A program made the translations under genes and the position numbers. The notes beneath the pieces were generated by a model. It did no database searches. It saw only the letters and a program-made list of their open reading frames with translations, and was not told where the DNA came from. A stretch of DNA of 45,613 bases from CBEULR01 sp965544035 (lineage in GTDB: Bacteria > Bacillota > Desulfotomaculia > Desulfotomaculales > Desulforudaceae). Of the stretch, positions 7,533-15,993 are shown in pieces; within the stretch, counting starts at the first letter, position 1; every line of letters starts with the position of its first letter. Where the stretch lies: positions 1 through 45,613 of the forward strand of contig CBEULR010000016.1 in NCBI GenBank assembly GCA_965544035.1, read 5' to 3'.

Positions 7533-8485
7533 CTGAGATAATTCAACAGGCTGATGTTCATCAAGCGGGTGGCGGTGGAGAGGGTGGCCTGCAGCACCAG
7601 GTCGTGCCGACTCAGCCTGATCATCGCTTCGGCCACATCGGTATCTCCGATCTTGGAGAGCACCTCGGTCAGTTGTCCCTTCTGGACGTCAACCTGGGCG
7701 CTGAGCTTCTCCAGCTGGTAGGCGCGGCTGCCCAGATCACTGCGGCCCTGGACCAGCGTATCGATGTGCCTGTCAAGATCAGTAATCAAGCCGGAAATTG
7801 CGGCCTGATCGACATCACCTGTTCCCGGATCCAGCAGATTACGCAACTTAAAGAGGGTATCGAACATCGTAGCTCGCTGCACCGGATTACCATCCCCATC
7901 CGTATCTCCCACGATGCTGTCGTCTTCAACTCCAAAGACCTCACCGGGGTCGATGGTACTAACCAGCATATCCAGAGTTAGGACACGTCCCCAACCCTCG
8001 CCGTTTACGTTTTCCGGATCACCGATTTCCGGCGCATCATAAATAACCCGGTCATTATCATCATCCCTGGCAAACATCCCCTCAGGCGTGATCCGCCCGC
8101 GGGAGGCATTTGCAAACCCGACCAAAGCCGTAATCATCTGGTCCACCTGAAAGGCCAGGTTCTTCAGGTCTACCTCCGAATAGGTCGCGGTCGAACCCTG
8201 CACGGCGATCGTCCGGGCGTCCTGCAAGACCTCGACGGCCTGGGCGAGCGCCTCCTCAGCCCGGTTCAAACGCGAGATCTGCTGGTCAATGCTCATCAGG
8301 TAGTTGTCGATTTCGCTGGTCGAGGTCCGGAGCGAGAGGATCTGGCTCAGGGCGGCCGGGTCCTCGCTCAGGCGGTTGATCCGCTGCCCGCTGGCGATCT
8401 GCTCGTGCGCCCGGGCGGCCCCGAAATATTCCTTATGAATGCTGCTCAACACGTTGGCGTAAAAGTGATTGGTGCTAATCCGCAC
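7529..8485 (-). CDS. flgL: Hook-filament junction protein FlgL (HAP3)
   Basis: The protein has 318 residues. The N-terminus MRISTNHFYANVLSSIHKEY and SGQRINRLSEDPAAL, and the C-terminal D0 helix (LSRHDLVLQATLSTATRLMN), are typical flagellin-like HAP3 ends. FlgL joins the hook, through FlgK, to the filament. The start is GTG 8485 after GGGAGGG. The gene follows flgK after 13 nt. A short acidic Asp/Gly-rich loop (VFGVEDDSIVGDTDGDGNPV) in the middle could bind metal ions, which is inference. Its 3' end overlaps a perfect palindrome. Confidence 0.95.
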   Translation of the reverse strand: MRISTNHFYANVLSSIHKEYFGAARAHEQIASGQRINRLSEDPAALSQILSLRTSTSEIDNYLMSIDQQISRLNRAEEALAQAVEVLQDARTIAVQGSTATYSEVDLKNLAFQVDQMITALVGFANASRGRITPEGMFARDDDNDRVIYDAPEIGDPENVNGEGWGRVLTLDMLVSTIDPGEVFGVEDDSIVGDTDGDGNPVQRATMFDTLFKLRNLLDPGTGDVDQAAISGLITDLDRHIDTLVQGRSDLGSRAYQLEKLSAQVDVQKGQLTEVLSKIGDTDVAEAMIRLSRHDLVLQATLSTATRLMNISLLNYLS

Positions 8486-8498
8486 TGCTAAGCCCTCC

Positions 8499-9884
8499 CT
8501 ACAGCATCCGGTTGATCAGGGTATCCAGAATCTCATCCAATACTGTGATCACCCGCGCGGCGGCCTGGTAGCCGTACTGGTACTGGATCATCCGGGTGAG
8601 TTCCTCATCCAGGTTGACGCCCGAAACCGATTCACGCAGGCCGGAGATCTGCCCCAGAATGGCGTTCGCGTTTGCCGCCCCGCGCTGGGCGGTGTCGATG
8701 TCGGCGCCGATCCCGGTAACCAGATGATGGTAGTAGTTGTCCAGAGTATACGACGCCTCATCCGGCATACCTTCATTGACTACAACAACCTTGTGTTCCC
8801 GCAGTTGCGCGACCTCCCAGGCCTTCTCGGCAGTGATGTCGGAAATGGCGTCAAGCGCGTCGTCACCCAATGAAAGCGTTCCGGTGCCTGCATCATAGTG
8901 AAAGAATTGGTCCCCATCAAGAGCTGTGTTTACGGCGTCGGCCAGACTCTGCATCAAAGTCTCCAACTGCCCTAAATACTCACCGACCCGTGCCTCCGCC
9001 CAAGCCGTCCCCGCCAGTTCGCCGTGACGTTGGTCGCTGACGATTCCTTTTATCTCCTCGATCGTACGTTCAACAGGATTATCAGGATCCGCATAATCCA
9101 GCCGGAGGTCTTTAAAACCAAAACCGTTTCCCCGCTGGTCATACTCGGCACCGATCACCAAATCAACACCGTAGACGCTAACATTGATCGTCTGTAGATC
9201 GGCATCCGCAACCTCAACCGTCACATCGGCCAGCTTGGCCAGATCCTCCAGCAGAAGATCGCGCCGGTCCAGCAGGTCGTTCGGGTTCGCCCCGGCGGTC
9301 TTCTGGTAGGCTATTTCCCAGTTCAGCTCGGCGATCTGCGCCCCGATGGAGTTGATCTTGTCCACTTGCTGTTCAAACAGGTCGCTCAGATTTTCTCTAA
9401 TGATGGAAAGCGAATGGTGGGCCAGCGTCAGGCTGTTTGCCAGCGTCTCGGCAGCCCCCCTGACTGCGGCCTGGGCACCGGCGTTGTTCACGTCCTGGGC
9501 CAGGGTGTGCCAGGAATTGAAAAAGTGGCCCAGAAGTGCCTGGATGCCGAAATCGGTGGGTTCGGGCAGCACCGCCTCCACCCGCTGCAGGGCGTTCTCG
9601 ATGCTCGAATTGTAGCCTATGACCGATTTGGCATCCCGGACCTGCCGATCCAGGTAGGTGTCGCGGTAGCGCTTGATCTCGCTGACCGTCATCCCGGTAC
9701 CCAGCTGGCCGGGCCGTGGTGAGTTTACCGACGGATAGGATATGGCCAGGGTGCTCTGAAACACCGCTTCCTGCCGGCTGTATCCGGGGGTGTTGACATT
9801 GGCAATGTTGTGCGCGGTGGTGCTCAGTGCCCGCTGATGACCGTGCAGACTGCGCCGCGCAATCTCAATTCCAAGAAACGACAT
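8499..9884 (-). CDS. flgK: Hook-filament junction protein FlgK (HAP1)
   Basis: The protein has 461 residues. The N-terminal rod/hook signature (RALSTTAHNIANVNTPGYSR) and the C-terminal segment (SGVNLDEELTRMIQYQYGYQ, AAARVITVLDEILDTLINRM) are both complete. FlgK is the first junction protein above the hook and precedes FlgL both in assembly and in the operon. It is slightly shorter than the enteric protein (about 547 aa) because the central domain is reduced. The start is ATG 9884, close behind a GAGGA. It lies 58 nt after flgN, its probable chaperone. Confidence 0.95.
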   Translation of the reverse strand: MSFLGIEIARRSLHGHQRALSTTAHNIANVNTPGYSRQEAVFQSTLAISYPSVNSPRPGQLGTGMTVSEIKRYRDTYLDRQVRDAKSVIGYNSSIENALQRVEAVLPEPTDFGIQALLGHFFNSWHTLAQDVNNAGAQAAVRGAAETLANSLTLAHHSLSIIRENLSDLFEQQVDKINSIGAQIAELNWEIAYQKTAGANPNDLLDRRDLLLEDLAKLADVTVEVADADLQTINVSVYGVDLVIGAEYDQRGNGFGFKDLRLDYADPDNPVERTIEEIKGIVSDQRHGELAGTAWAEARVGEYLGQLETLMQSLADAVNTALDGDQFFHYDAGTGTLSLGDDALDAISDITAEKAWEVAQLREHKVVVVNEGMPDEASYTLDNYYHHLVTGIGADIDTAQRGAANANAILGQISGLRESVSGVNLDEELTRMIQYQYGYQAAARVITVLDEILDTLINRML

Positions 9885-9942
9885 GTCCTCAGGAGGATCA
9901 GAACCTTAACCTTCAAAGCTCCGACCGCTCCCCCGGCCTCCT

Positions 9943-10431
9943 TTACGCTTTCTTGTTCAGCACCACCGAGCGGGTCTCGCCCGCTTCCCCGGCGACTCCG
10001 TCGCTCGAATACGTGGTGCTGGTGCCTGAGATGAACTGCAGGATCGCCCGGTTGTAGCGGGCGGCGTTCAGCATCAGGATGTAGTTCGCATAATTCCGGT
10101 GGTGCATCTCCTCTATGAGATCCCTCAATTCGGTCCGGACTTCTTCCAGTTTCGCCCGCGCGGGGGCGGGAACGGCTCCCAGAATCTCGCGCAGCGGTGT
10201 CTCGGCGGGCACTTCGAGTGCCCCGGCCAGAACTCTGGCCGCAGCCTCACGCTGTTCTTCCGCCGCCCGCAGCGTACCGGCCGCTTCCTCAAGTGCGGCC
10301 GTAGACGCCTCAAGCCCTGCCAAGTCCAGTTCCAGCAGGGCTCTATGCTGACGATCCAGTTCTTCAAGTATGCGGCGGGCGATGTCTGTTTCGTGCCGGA
10401 GACAGGTCAGCAGTTCTTCAGCTGTGTGCAC
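9943..10431 (-). CDS. flgN: FlgN family flagellar chaperone
   Basis: The protein has 162 residues and is helical, with an N-terminal segment (ELLTCLRHETDIARRILEEL) and a conserved C-terminal region (MHHRNYANYILMLNAARYNR) typical of FlgN. FlgN binds FlgK and FlgL in the cytoplasm for export. It starts at GTG 10431, 3 nt after the flgM stop, and precedes flgK, the canonical flgM-flgN-flgK-flgL order. Confidence 0.88.
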   Translation of the reverse strand: MHTAEELLTCLRHETDIARRILEELDRQHRALLELDLAGLEASTAALEEAAGTLRAAEEQREAAARVLAGALEVPAETPLREILGAVPAPARAKLEEVRTELRDLIEEMHHRNYANYILMLNAARYNRAILQFISGTSTTYSSDGVAGEAGETRSVVLNKKA

Positions 10432-10434
10432 GGA

Positions 10435-10728
10435 TTATTGCCCCTTTAGTTCGCGGGCCATGCCCTCGGCAATCAGGCGCTCATCAGGCCGGTACCGGCC
10501 TTCTGCGATTTCCTGCTTCAGCCGCTCGACCAGTTCCTCACGCACCGGCGGCATCTCGCTCAAAATCCGGCGGTAGGTCTGGAGCTCCTTTGCCCGGTCG
10601 GAAAACTCCACCCGGTCCGCCCCTGCCTGCTTTGCTTTTTCGGCGCGCTCGGCTTCCTGTTTCTTTTCCGCGGCCTGATTCGCATAAATTCGCGCTATGT
10701 CAATATTGTTAGTACCGTTAATCTTCAT
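10435..10728 (-). CDS. flgM: Anti-sigma-28 factor FlgM
   Basis: The protein has 97 residues. The N-terminal part is disordered (MKINGTNNIDIARIYANQAA) and the C-terminal sigma-binding region is helical (DRVEFSDRAKELQTYRRILS, then REELVERLKQEIAEGRY and ERLIAEGMARELKG). FlgM holds sigma-28 inactive until the hook-basal body is complete, then is exported. A sigma-28 promoter lies immediately upstream inside the operon (10770-10797), giving negative feedback. It is followed 3 nt later by flgN. Confidence 0.93.
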   Translation of the reverse strand: MKINGTNNIDIARIYANQAAEKKQEAERAEKAKQAGADRVEFSDRAKELQTYRRILSEMPPVREELVERLKQEIAEGRYRPDERLIAEGMARELKGQ

Positions 10729-10769
10729 CAGAATCTCCCCTTCACCGGGTCCAATCCGCTCTTAACACC

Positions 10770-10797
10770 TTATCGGTGAAGACCGGAGGAAACTTTA
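10770..10797 (-). promoter_or_regulatory. Internal sigma-28 promoter of flgM, overlapping the cheB stop codon
   Basis: Read on the minus strand: TAAAGTTT (10797-10790), a 12-nt spacer, then ACCGATAA (10777-10770). Both elements match the sigma-28 consensus almost perfectly. The cheB TAA stop (10797-10795) supplies the first three bases of the -35 element. The site lies about 40 nt upstream of the flgM start. Confidence 0.88.
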
Positions 10798-11817
10798 GAC
10801 CAAGGCCGAAATTTGGGCGGCAATTTCGGGCAGGGGCAGGAGGTAATCGACCACCCCCGCCTCCACGGCCTTCTTCGGCATTCCGTAAACCACACACGTG
10901 GCCTGGTCCTGGGCGATCGTACGCCCTCCGGCCTGCTTGACGGCAGTCATTCCCTCCACGCCGTCGCTTCCCATACCGGTGAGCAGGACGGCCAACGTTC
11001 CGGCACCGAAAACCCTCGCGAATTCGGTCATCACCTTGTTTACCGAGGGGCGGAAGCCGCCCGGCGGTACCGGGACGTCGGAAGCACGCACTATGGACCG
11101 CACGCCCTCCTCCCCGCGCTGCAGGGAGAACTCCATCCCGGCCGGGGCGACCAGCACCAAACCGGGGTGCAGGAGATCGCCGTGGGCGGCGTGCTTCACT
11201 TCGACCGCGCAGAGCTGGTTCAGGTGGTCGGCCAGAGGGGCGGTGAAGCCGACGGGCATGTGCTGGACCACGACCACCGGTACGGGGAAAGCCTGCGGCA
11301 GAAAGGGAAGAATGGCCCGCAGGGCCGCCGGACCGCCGGTGGAACAGCCGATAACCACCGCCGTGCTCCGGGCGGCGCGCCGTACGCGCGGCTTGGGTTT
11401 GGGGGGAACGAGTTCCGCGACGGCCGAGGCCTTCGCGGCCAGTTTGATCTTCGCGGCGAGTTCGTCCAGCATATCCGCCAGACGGCCGGCCTTTTCCGGT
11501 TTCGGAACAAAATCCACGGCTCCCAGGGCCAGGGCGTCGATCGTGGCCTTACTGCCGGCCTGGGTGTGGGCGCTGAGCATGATCACCGGCAGTGGTTGTT
11601 CGCGCATCAGCTGTTCCAGCGTAAGCAGCCCGTTGAGTACGGGCATCTCCACATCCAGCACAACCACGTCGGGTTTAGCCAGTGGGATTTGCCGCAGGGC
11701 TTCGCGCCCGTCCCGGGCGGTACCCACAATCTTCAGGCCGTATTTGGTTTCCAGCAGGCGGCCGATGACCTTTAAGACCACTGCGGAGTCATCGACCAGG
11801 AATACCCTAACCGGCAT
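10795..11817 (-). CDS. cheB: Chemotaxis protein-glutamate methylesterase CheB
   Basis: The protein has 340 residues. An N-terminal receiver domain has the acidic pair in VFLVDDS and phospho-acceptor Asp55 in VVVLDVEMPVLNG; Lys is in VPKPEK. A linker follows, then the C-terminal methylesterase with the catalytic triad regions IGCSTGGPAAL (Ser), VVVQHMPVGFT (His) and GMGSDGVEGM (Asp). CheB removes methyl groups from, and deamidates, chemoreceptors when phosphorylated by CheA, and serves adaptation. It overlaps cheA by 11 nt. No cheR, cheW or cheY is in the window. Confidence 0.95.
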   Translation of the reverse strand: MPVRVFLVDDSAVVLKVIGRLLETKYGLKIVGTARDGREALRQIPLAKPDVVVLDVEMPVLNGLLTLEQLMREQPLPVIMLSAHTQAGSKATIDALALGAVDFVPKPEKAGRLADMLDELAAKIKLAAKASAVAELVPPKPKPRVRRAARSTAVVIGCSTGGPAALRAILPFLPQAFPVPVVVVQHMPVGFTAPLADHLNQLCAVEVKHAAHGDLLHPGLVLVAPAGMEFSLQRGEEGVRSIVRASDVPVPPGGFRPSVNKVMTEFARVFGAGTLAVLLTGMGSDGVEGMTAVKQAGGRTIAQDQATCVVYGMPKKAVEAGVVDYLLPLPEIAAQISALV

Positions 11818-13996
11818 AGGCCGTCCTCCCGCCTTTTCGTCCGGAAACTTCAGAGATGAGGGCCCGCACGTCGATGATCAGGGAAACGCGTCCGTCGCCC
11901 AGGATGGTGGCCCCGGAAAGCCCGGCGATGCGTCCCAGATGCTCGCCGAGTGACTTGATCACGATCTCCTGCTCACCGATCAGCCTGTCCACGATCACGC
12001 CGACCTGGTGGTCACCCGTACCCACGATCACGACATACAGTTTCTCGGCATCCCGTTCGGCCTGATTAAACAGCCTGCCCAGACGGATCAGCGGCAGCAC
12101 CACTCCCCGGACGACCACGACCTCGCTGTTCTTTATCAGCTGAATCTCACTGCGGGAGATCTGCACGGTCTCCAGAACGTTGGACAGGGGGAGGGCGTAC
12201 ACCTGGTCGCCCAACCGGACCATCAATGCCTTGATGATGGCCAGCGTAAGCGGCAGCTTGATCACGCAGCTTGTTCCCTGACCGGGCACGCTGTTGATTT
12301 CAACCGAACCATTCACCGCTTCAATCTGACTCTTCACCACATCCATCCCCACACCCCGTCCGGAAAGGTCGCTCACGTTCTTGGCTGTGGAGAAACCGGG
12401 CAGGAAAACAAGGTTGAACAGCTCCTGGTCGGTCATACGGGCCGCCGCCTCGGGTTTGACCAGTTTTTTCTCCAGCGCCTTCGCCCTGATCTGCTCGGGA
12501 TCAAGACCACGGCCGTCGTCCTCCACCACAATCACGATGTGGTTTTCATGATGGTAGGCACGCAGGCGGAGCGTACCTTGGGCCGGTTTCCCGGCCGCCA
12601 GGCGCTCCCTGGTCGGCTCGATGCCGTGATCGATAGCGTTGCGGATCAGGTGGATAAGAGGATCGCTGATCACCTCGATCACGTTTCGGTCCAGCTCGGT
12701 GTCCCGGCCCTCGATCACCAGGTCGATCTGCTTCTCCAATTTGTGGGCCAAGTCGCGCACCATGCGCGGGAATCGGTTGAACACCTGGGCGATGGGCAGC
12801 ATCCGGGCCTTCATGATCTCGTCCTGCAGGTCAGCGGTGACCTGGCCCAGGTGGTTGGAAATCTCATTCAGGGTGTCGATCATCTCATCCGAACCGAGAC
12901 GGTCGCCCACAATATGCGCAAACCGGTCCAGGCGGGTGCGTTCGATGACCAGCTCCCCCACCAAATTCATCAGGTTGTCGAGTTTGCGCACGTCGATGCG
13001 CACAGTTTTTACCGCCTTGTACTCGTTCGCGGAGGGAGGCAGGGTTTTCTCCGGCACGGTCTGCGGTTTTTCGGACGCCGTTATGGGCTGCCCGGCGGCT
13101 TCCGCCGGTGAAGGCTCGGCAGCGGGCGCGGATTCCGCGTGAACGGGTTCCGCCGCGTCCCCATCCCCGCTATCGGCGGCGGCATCCACCGGTTCGACCG
13201 TCACCGAGTCCACTTCAGCGATGGTCATCAGCGAGTTCTTGATGTAGTCTCCGTCCTCCCCGGAGATCAGCAGGACTTCAAACCCGCGGCCGTAATGACC
13301 TTCCTGGATCGATTCGGCCGCCGGCGCCGATTGGATGATTTCACCGAATTCCTCGAGCCGCTGAAACACCAAAAAAGCCCGCACCGATTTCATTTGGCAG
13401 TCCCGATCGATGCCCACGCCGATTCGGTAAGCACTGCGGCCCATGGCGGCGGCCTCGCGAATCACTTCCAATTCCACCGCACTCGGTTCGACCCGCGGCA
13501 GCGGTTCTTCCTCAGCAGGATCTTCCCCGGCCGGGCTCTCCAGCGCCGCCGGCTTACCCCTGCCGCCTTCCTCCGGGGATTTCGAGGCCGTGCCGCGTTC
13601 CGGCGGCCGAACGCCGGCCGCTGCCCGGTTTAGCTCAGTCTTCAACCGGTCCAAAACTCCGGCCTCGACCGTCACCTCCCCGCCCATCACCTGATCACGC
13701 ATCGCCTTCAGGGTATCCAACGCCTCGAACAGGAGATCGATCATCTCCGGCGTGATTGTCACCTCACCCTGGCGGATGCGGTCAAAAAGGTTTTCCATCT
13801 CGTGAGTGAGCAGGGACATCTGCTCATACCCCATAATCGCTGAGGATCCCTTGATGGTATGCGCGGCCCGAAAGATCTCCTGGATGATGCCGGGGTTTTC
13901 CCCGTCCCGCTCCAAAGCGAGAAAACCATCGTTCATCACCTGGATCTTTTCGTCAAGCTCATCGAGAAACACACCGATTTCGGCGTCGGAAAACAC
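11807..13996 (-). CDS. cheA: Chemotaxis histidine kinase CheA
   Basis: The protein has 729 residues. The HPt (P1) domain has phospho-accepting His46 in FRAAHTIKGSSAIMGY. A P2-like CheY/CheB-docking region lies at about 170-265, followed by a Pro/Ala/Glu-rich linker. Then come the P3 dimerisation domain (VRKLDNLMNLVGELVIERTR), the HATPase P4 (N box LIRNAIDHGIEP, G1 VVEDDGRGLD, G2 region LSGRGVGMDVV) and a C-terminal CheW-like P5 domain. It autophosphorylates in response to receptors and phosphorylates CheY and CheB. It starts at GTG 13996 after a G-rich Shine-Dalgarno. A sigma-28-like promoter lies upstream (14047-14074). It heads the cheA-cheB-flgM-flgN-flgK-flgL operon. Confidence 0.96.
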   Translation of the reverse strand: MFSDAEIGVFLDELDEKIQVMNDGFLALERDGENPGIIQEIFRAAHTIKGSSAIMGYEQMSLLTHEMENLFDRIRQGEVTITPEMIDLLFEALDTLKAMRDQVMGGEVTVEAGVLDRLKTELNRAAAGVRPPERGTASKSPEEGGRGKPAALESPAGEDPAEEEPLPRVEPSAVELEVIREAAAMGRSAYRIGVGIDRDCQMKSVRAFLVFQRLEEFGEIIQSAPAAESIQEGHYGRGFEVLLISGEDGDYIKNSLMTIAEVDSVTVEPVDAAADSGDGDAAEPVHAESAPAAEPSPAEAAGQPITASEKPQTVPEKTLPPSANEYKAVKTVRIDVRKLDNLMNLVGELVIERTRLDRFAHIVGDRLGSDEMIDTLNEISNHLGQVTADLQDEIMKARMLPIAQVFNRFPRMVRDLAHKLEKQIDLVIEGRDTELDRNVIEVISDPLIHLIRNAIDHGIEPTRERLAAGKPAQGTLRLRAYHHENHIVIVVEDDGRGLDPEQIRAKALEKKLVKPEAAARMTDQELFNLVFLPGFSTAKNVSDLSGRGVGMDVVKSQIEAVNGSVEINSVPGQGTSCVIKLPLTLAIIKALMVRLGDQVYALPLSNVLETVQISRSEIQLIKNSEVVVVRGVVLPLIRLGRLFNQAERDAEKLYVVIVGTGDHQVGVIVDRLIGEQEIVIKSLGEHLGRIAGLSGATILGDGRVSLIIDVRALISEVSGRKGGRTAYAG

Positions 13997-14046
13997 GTCC
14001 GCCCCCCCTTATCCCGGTTTGTACTTCAACTGCTTAATTATGCTGA

Positions 14047-14074
14047 TTATCGCGACAGATGGCGTCGAACTTTA
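14047..14074 (-). promoter_or_regulatory. Sigma-28-like promoter of cheA
   Basis: Read on the minus strand: TAAAGTTC (14074-14067), a 12-nt spacer, then CGCGATAA (14054-14047). The -35 has 7 of 8 and the -10 has 6 of 8 consensus bases of TAAAGTTT / GCCGATAA. It lies about 50 nt upstream of the cheA start, in the divergent region shared with the UbiB-family gene. Confidence 0.7.
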
Positions 14075-14161
14075 GCCTTGTTACAAATAATAACTGATTT
14101 CGTGCCGTATTCCCAGCCTAAACTTGGAAAAAAGTGAAATGCTAAGGACGGGAGTGATTTG

Positions 14162-15835
14162 ATGCTTAGACGGCTGCGCCGCCGCCTGCGCCACATAAAG
14201 CGTTACCGGGAAATCATCCGCATCCTCACCGGTTACGGCTTCCATTACCTGCTGGGACAGGCCGGTCTCTCGGAATACATCACCCAGCCGCGCCGGTTAG
14301 TCAGCCGGCGGCGGCAGGACATCCTGCGCCGGTCGCAGGCCGAACGCTTCCGGCTGATGCTGGAGGCGCTCGGACCGGCCTTCATCAAGCTGGGGCAGAT
14401 TCTCTCCACGCGATCGGATATCCTCAGCGAAAAGTACATCGCCGAACTGGAAAAGCTGCAGGACGACGTGCCTCCGGCTCCCTTCCCCGAAATTCAGCGG
14501 CAGATTGAGTACGAACTAAACGCGCCCCTGGAACAGATCTACCGGGAATTCGAGCGCGAGCCGCTGGCGGCCGCTTCGGTCGCCCAGGTTCACCGCGCCC
14601 GGCTCTCGGGCGGTGAAGAAGTGGTGGTAAAGGTTCAGCGTCCGGGAGTCGAAGAATTAATACAGTTGGACCTTGAAATCTTACAGGACTTCGCCGCGCT
14701 CGCCGAGCGCCATCTCGCGTGGGGGAAGATCTACAGTTTCTCCGAAATGGCGCAGGAGTTTGCCGACACCATTTACGAGGAAACCGACTTTCGCGCGGAA
14801 GCGCGGCACGCTGATACCATCCGGCGCAACTTCATCCAGGATCGTGAGGTGTACATCCCGCGCGTGTACTGGACGTACACCTCCCGCCGCGTTTTGACGA
14901 TGGAGTACGTACGGGGAATCAAGCTGAGCGACGCAGCCGCGCTGAATGCGGCCGGCATCGACCAAAAACGGCTGGCACACGTGTTGGCGGAGGCCGTGGT
15001 GAAACAGATGCTGGTCGACGGCATATTTCACGCCGACCCTCATCCGGGGAACCTGGCGGCGCTCCCGGACGGCAGGCTGGTCTTCCTGGATTTCGGAATC
15101 ACCGGTAGGCTGACTCCGCATATCAAAGAAAAACTCGCCGACATGGTCCTTGGGTTGGTACGCCGAAATGTCGATGAGGTACTAAAGGCCGCCTTCGGGC
15201 TGGGTGTGGTTCCGGAGACGGTCGACCACCGCCTCCTGCGGCGCGATGTGGAGAAACTGCAGCAGAAGTATTACGAGATCCCGCTGAGCCGGATCAGCGT
15301 GGCCGAATCACTCCGCGACATGATGGAAACGGCCTACCGGCACCGGATCCGCCTGCCGAACGAGATGACCATACTGATTAAGGCGCTGATCACCACCGAA
15401 GGAATCGCGCGGCAGCTGGATCCCGATATCAGCATGGTGGAGGTGGCCCGGCCGATCGGACGTCGGATCACCTCGGAGCGGTTCTCCTACACCGCCCTAC
15501 GCCGCGCCGCCCGGGAACGGCTGCCCGAATACGGCCGGGCGCTGGCCGAGCTCCCGCTGCAGCTTAATGAGCTGCTGAACAAGGCTCTCCGCGGCGAATT
15601 CAAGCTGCGTCAGGAAAACCCGGACCTGGAACGCCTGGGCAAACGCACGGTAATCATGGTCAACCGGGTGATCATCACCGTGCTGGTCATCGGCCTCCTG
15701 CTGGGGACCGGACTGTTCGCACAGCTGAATTACCGGCTGTTGGAGCGCGTTGCGGTGGCCGACCTGACCTTTATAGCCGGAGCCGTCCTGGGGATTTGGC
15801 TGATCGTACAGATCCTGCGTTCCGGGGAATTGTAG
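14162..15835 (+). CDS. ABC1/AarF/UbiB family atypical kinase-like protein
   Basis: The protein has 558 residues. It shows the family's KxGQ motif (FIKLGQILSTRSDIL), the Ala-rich loop AAASVAQVHRA, the VVVKVQRPGV lysine, HADPHPGN and the DFG-like FLDFGITG. Two hydrophobic helices at the C-terminus (RVIITVLVIGLLLGTGLFA; LTFIAGAVLGIWLIVQIL) should anchor it in the membrane. UbiB/COQ8 relatives are ATPases that support isoprenoid quinone biosynthesis; in a Firmicute the likely role is in menaquinone or another isoprenoid lipid, which is inference. The start is ATG 14162 after GGGAG. It is a non-motility gene placed between the flagellar operons and motAB. Confidence 0.9.
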   Translation: MLRRLRRRLRHIKRYREIIRILTGYGFHYLLGQAGLSEYITQPRRLVSRRRQDILRRSQAERFRLMLEALGPAFIKLGQILSTRSDILSEKYIAELEKLQDDVPPAPFPEIQRQIEYELNAPLEQIYREFEREPLAAASVAQVHRARLSGGEEVVVKVQRPGVEELIQLDLEILQDFAALAERHLAWGKIYSFSEMAQEFADTIYEETDFRAEARHADTIRRNFIQDREVYIPRVYWTYTSRRVLTMEYVRGIKLSDAAALNAAGIDQKRLAHVLAEAVVKQMLVDGIFHADPHPGNLAALPDGRLVFLDFGITGRLTPHIKEKLADMVLGLVRRNVDEVLKAAFGLGVVPETVDHRLLRRDVEKLQQKYYEIPLSRISVAESLRDMMETAYRHRIRLPNEMTILIKALITTEGIARQLDPDISMVEVARPIGRRITSERFSYTALRRAARERLPEYGRALAELPLQLNELLNKALRGEFKLRQENPDLERLGKRTVIMVNRVIITVLVIGLLLGTGLFAQLNYRLLERVAVADLTFIAGAVLGIWLIVQILRSGEL

Positions 15836-15993
15836 GAAATTGTTGCATTCTGAAGAAGGGACTAACAAACCGGATAAAGAACTAGAACATGGTTGTATCA
15901 ACGGAACTGTCTTTTGGCTTTTCTCCCCTTTCAGAATGATACAGTGTGATTGTCTATTAACTGGTTGGTAAACTAATTCTGGGGGCGATTCCA

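Noticed and set aside
10813..11953. Two long open frames (320 and 351 codons) antisense to cheB
   Set aside because: Both are antisense shadows; compositions are atypical and the CheB catalytic motifs lie in the minus frame.
12008..13111. 367-codon open frame antisense to cheA
   Set aside because: His/Gln/Asp-rich shadow of the GC-rich cheA gene; no Shine-Dalgarno and no recognisable domain, whereas the minus frame has all CheA domains.
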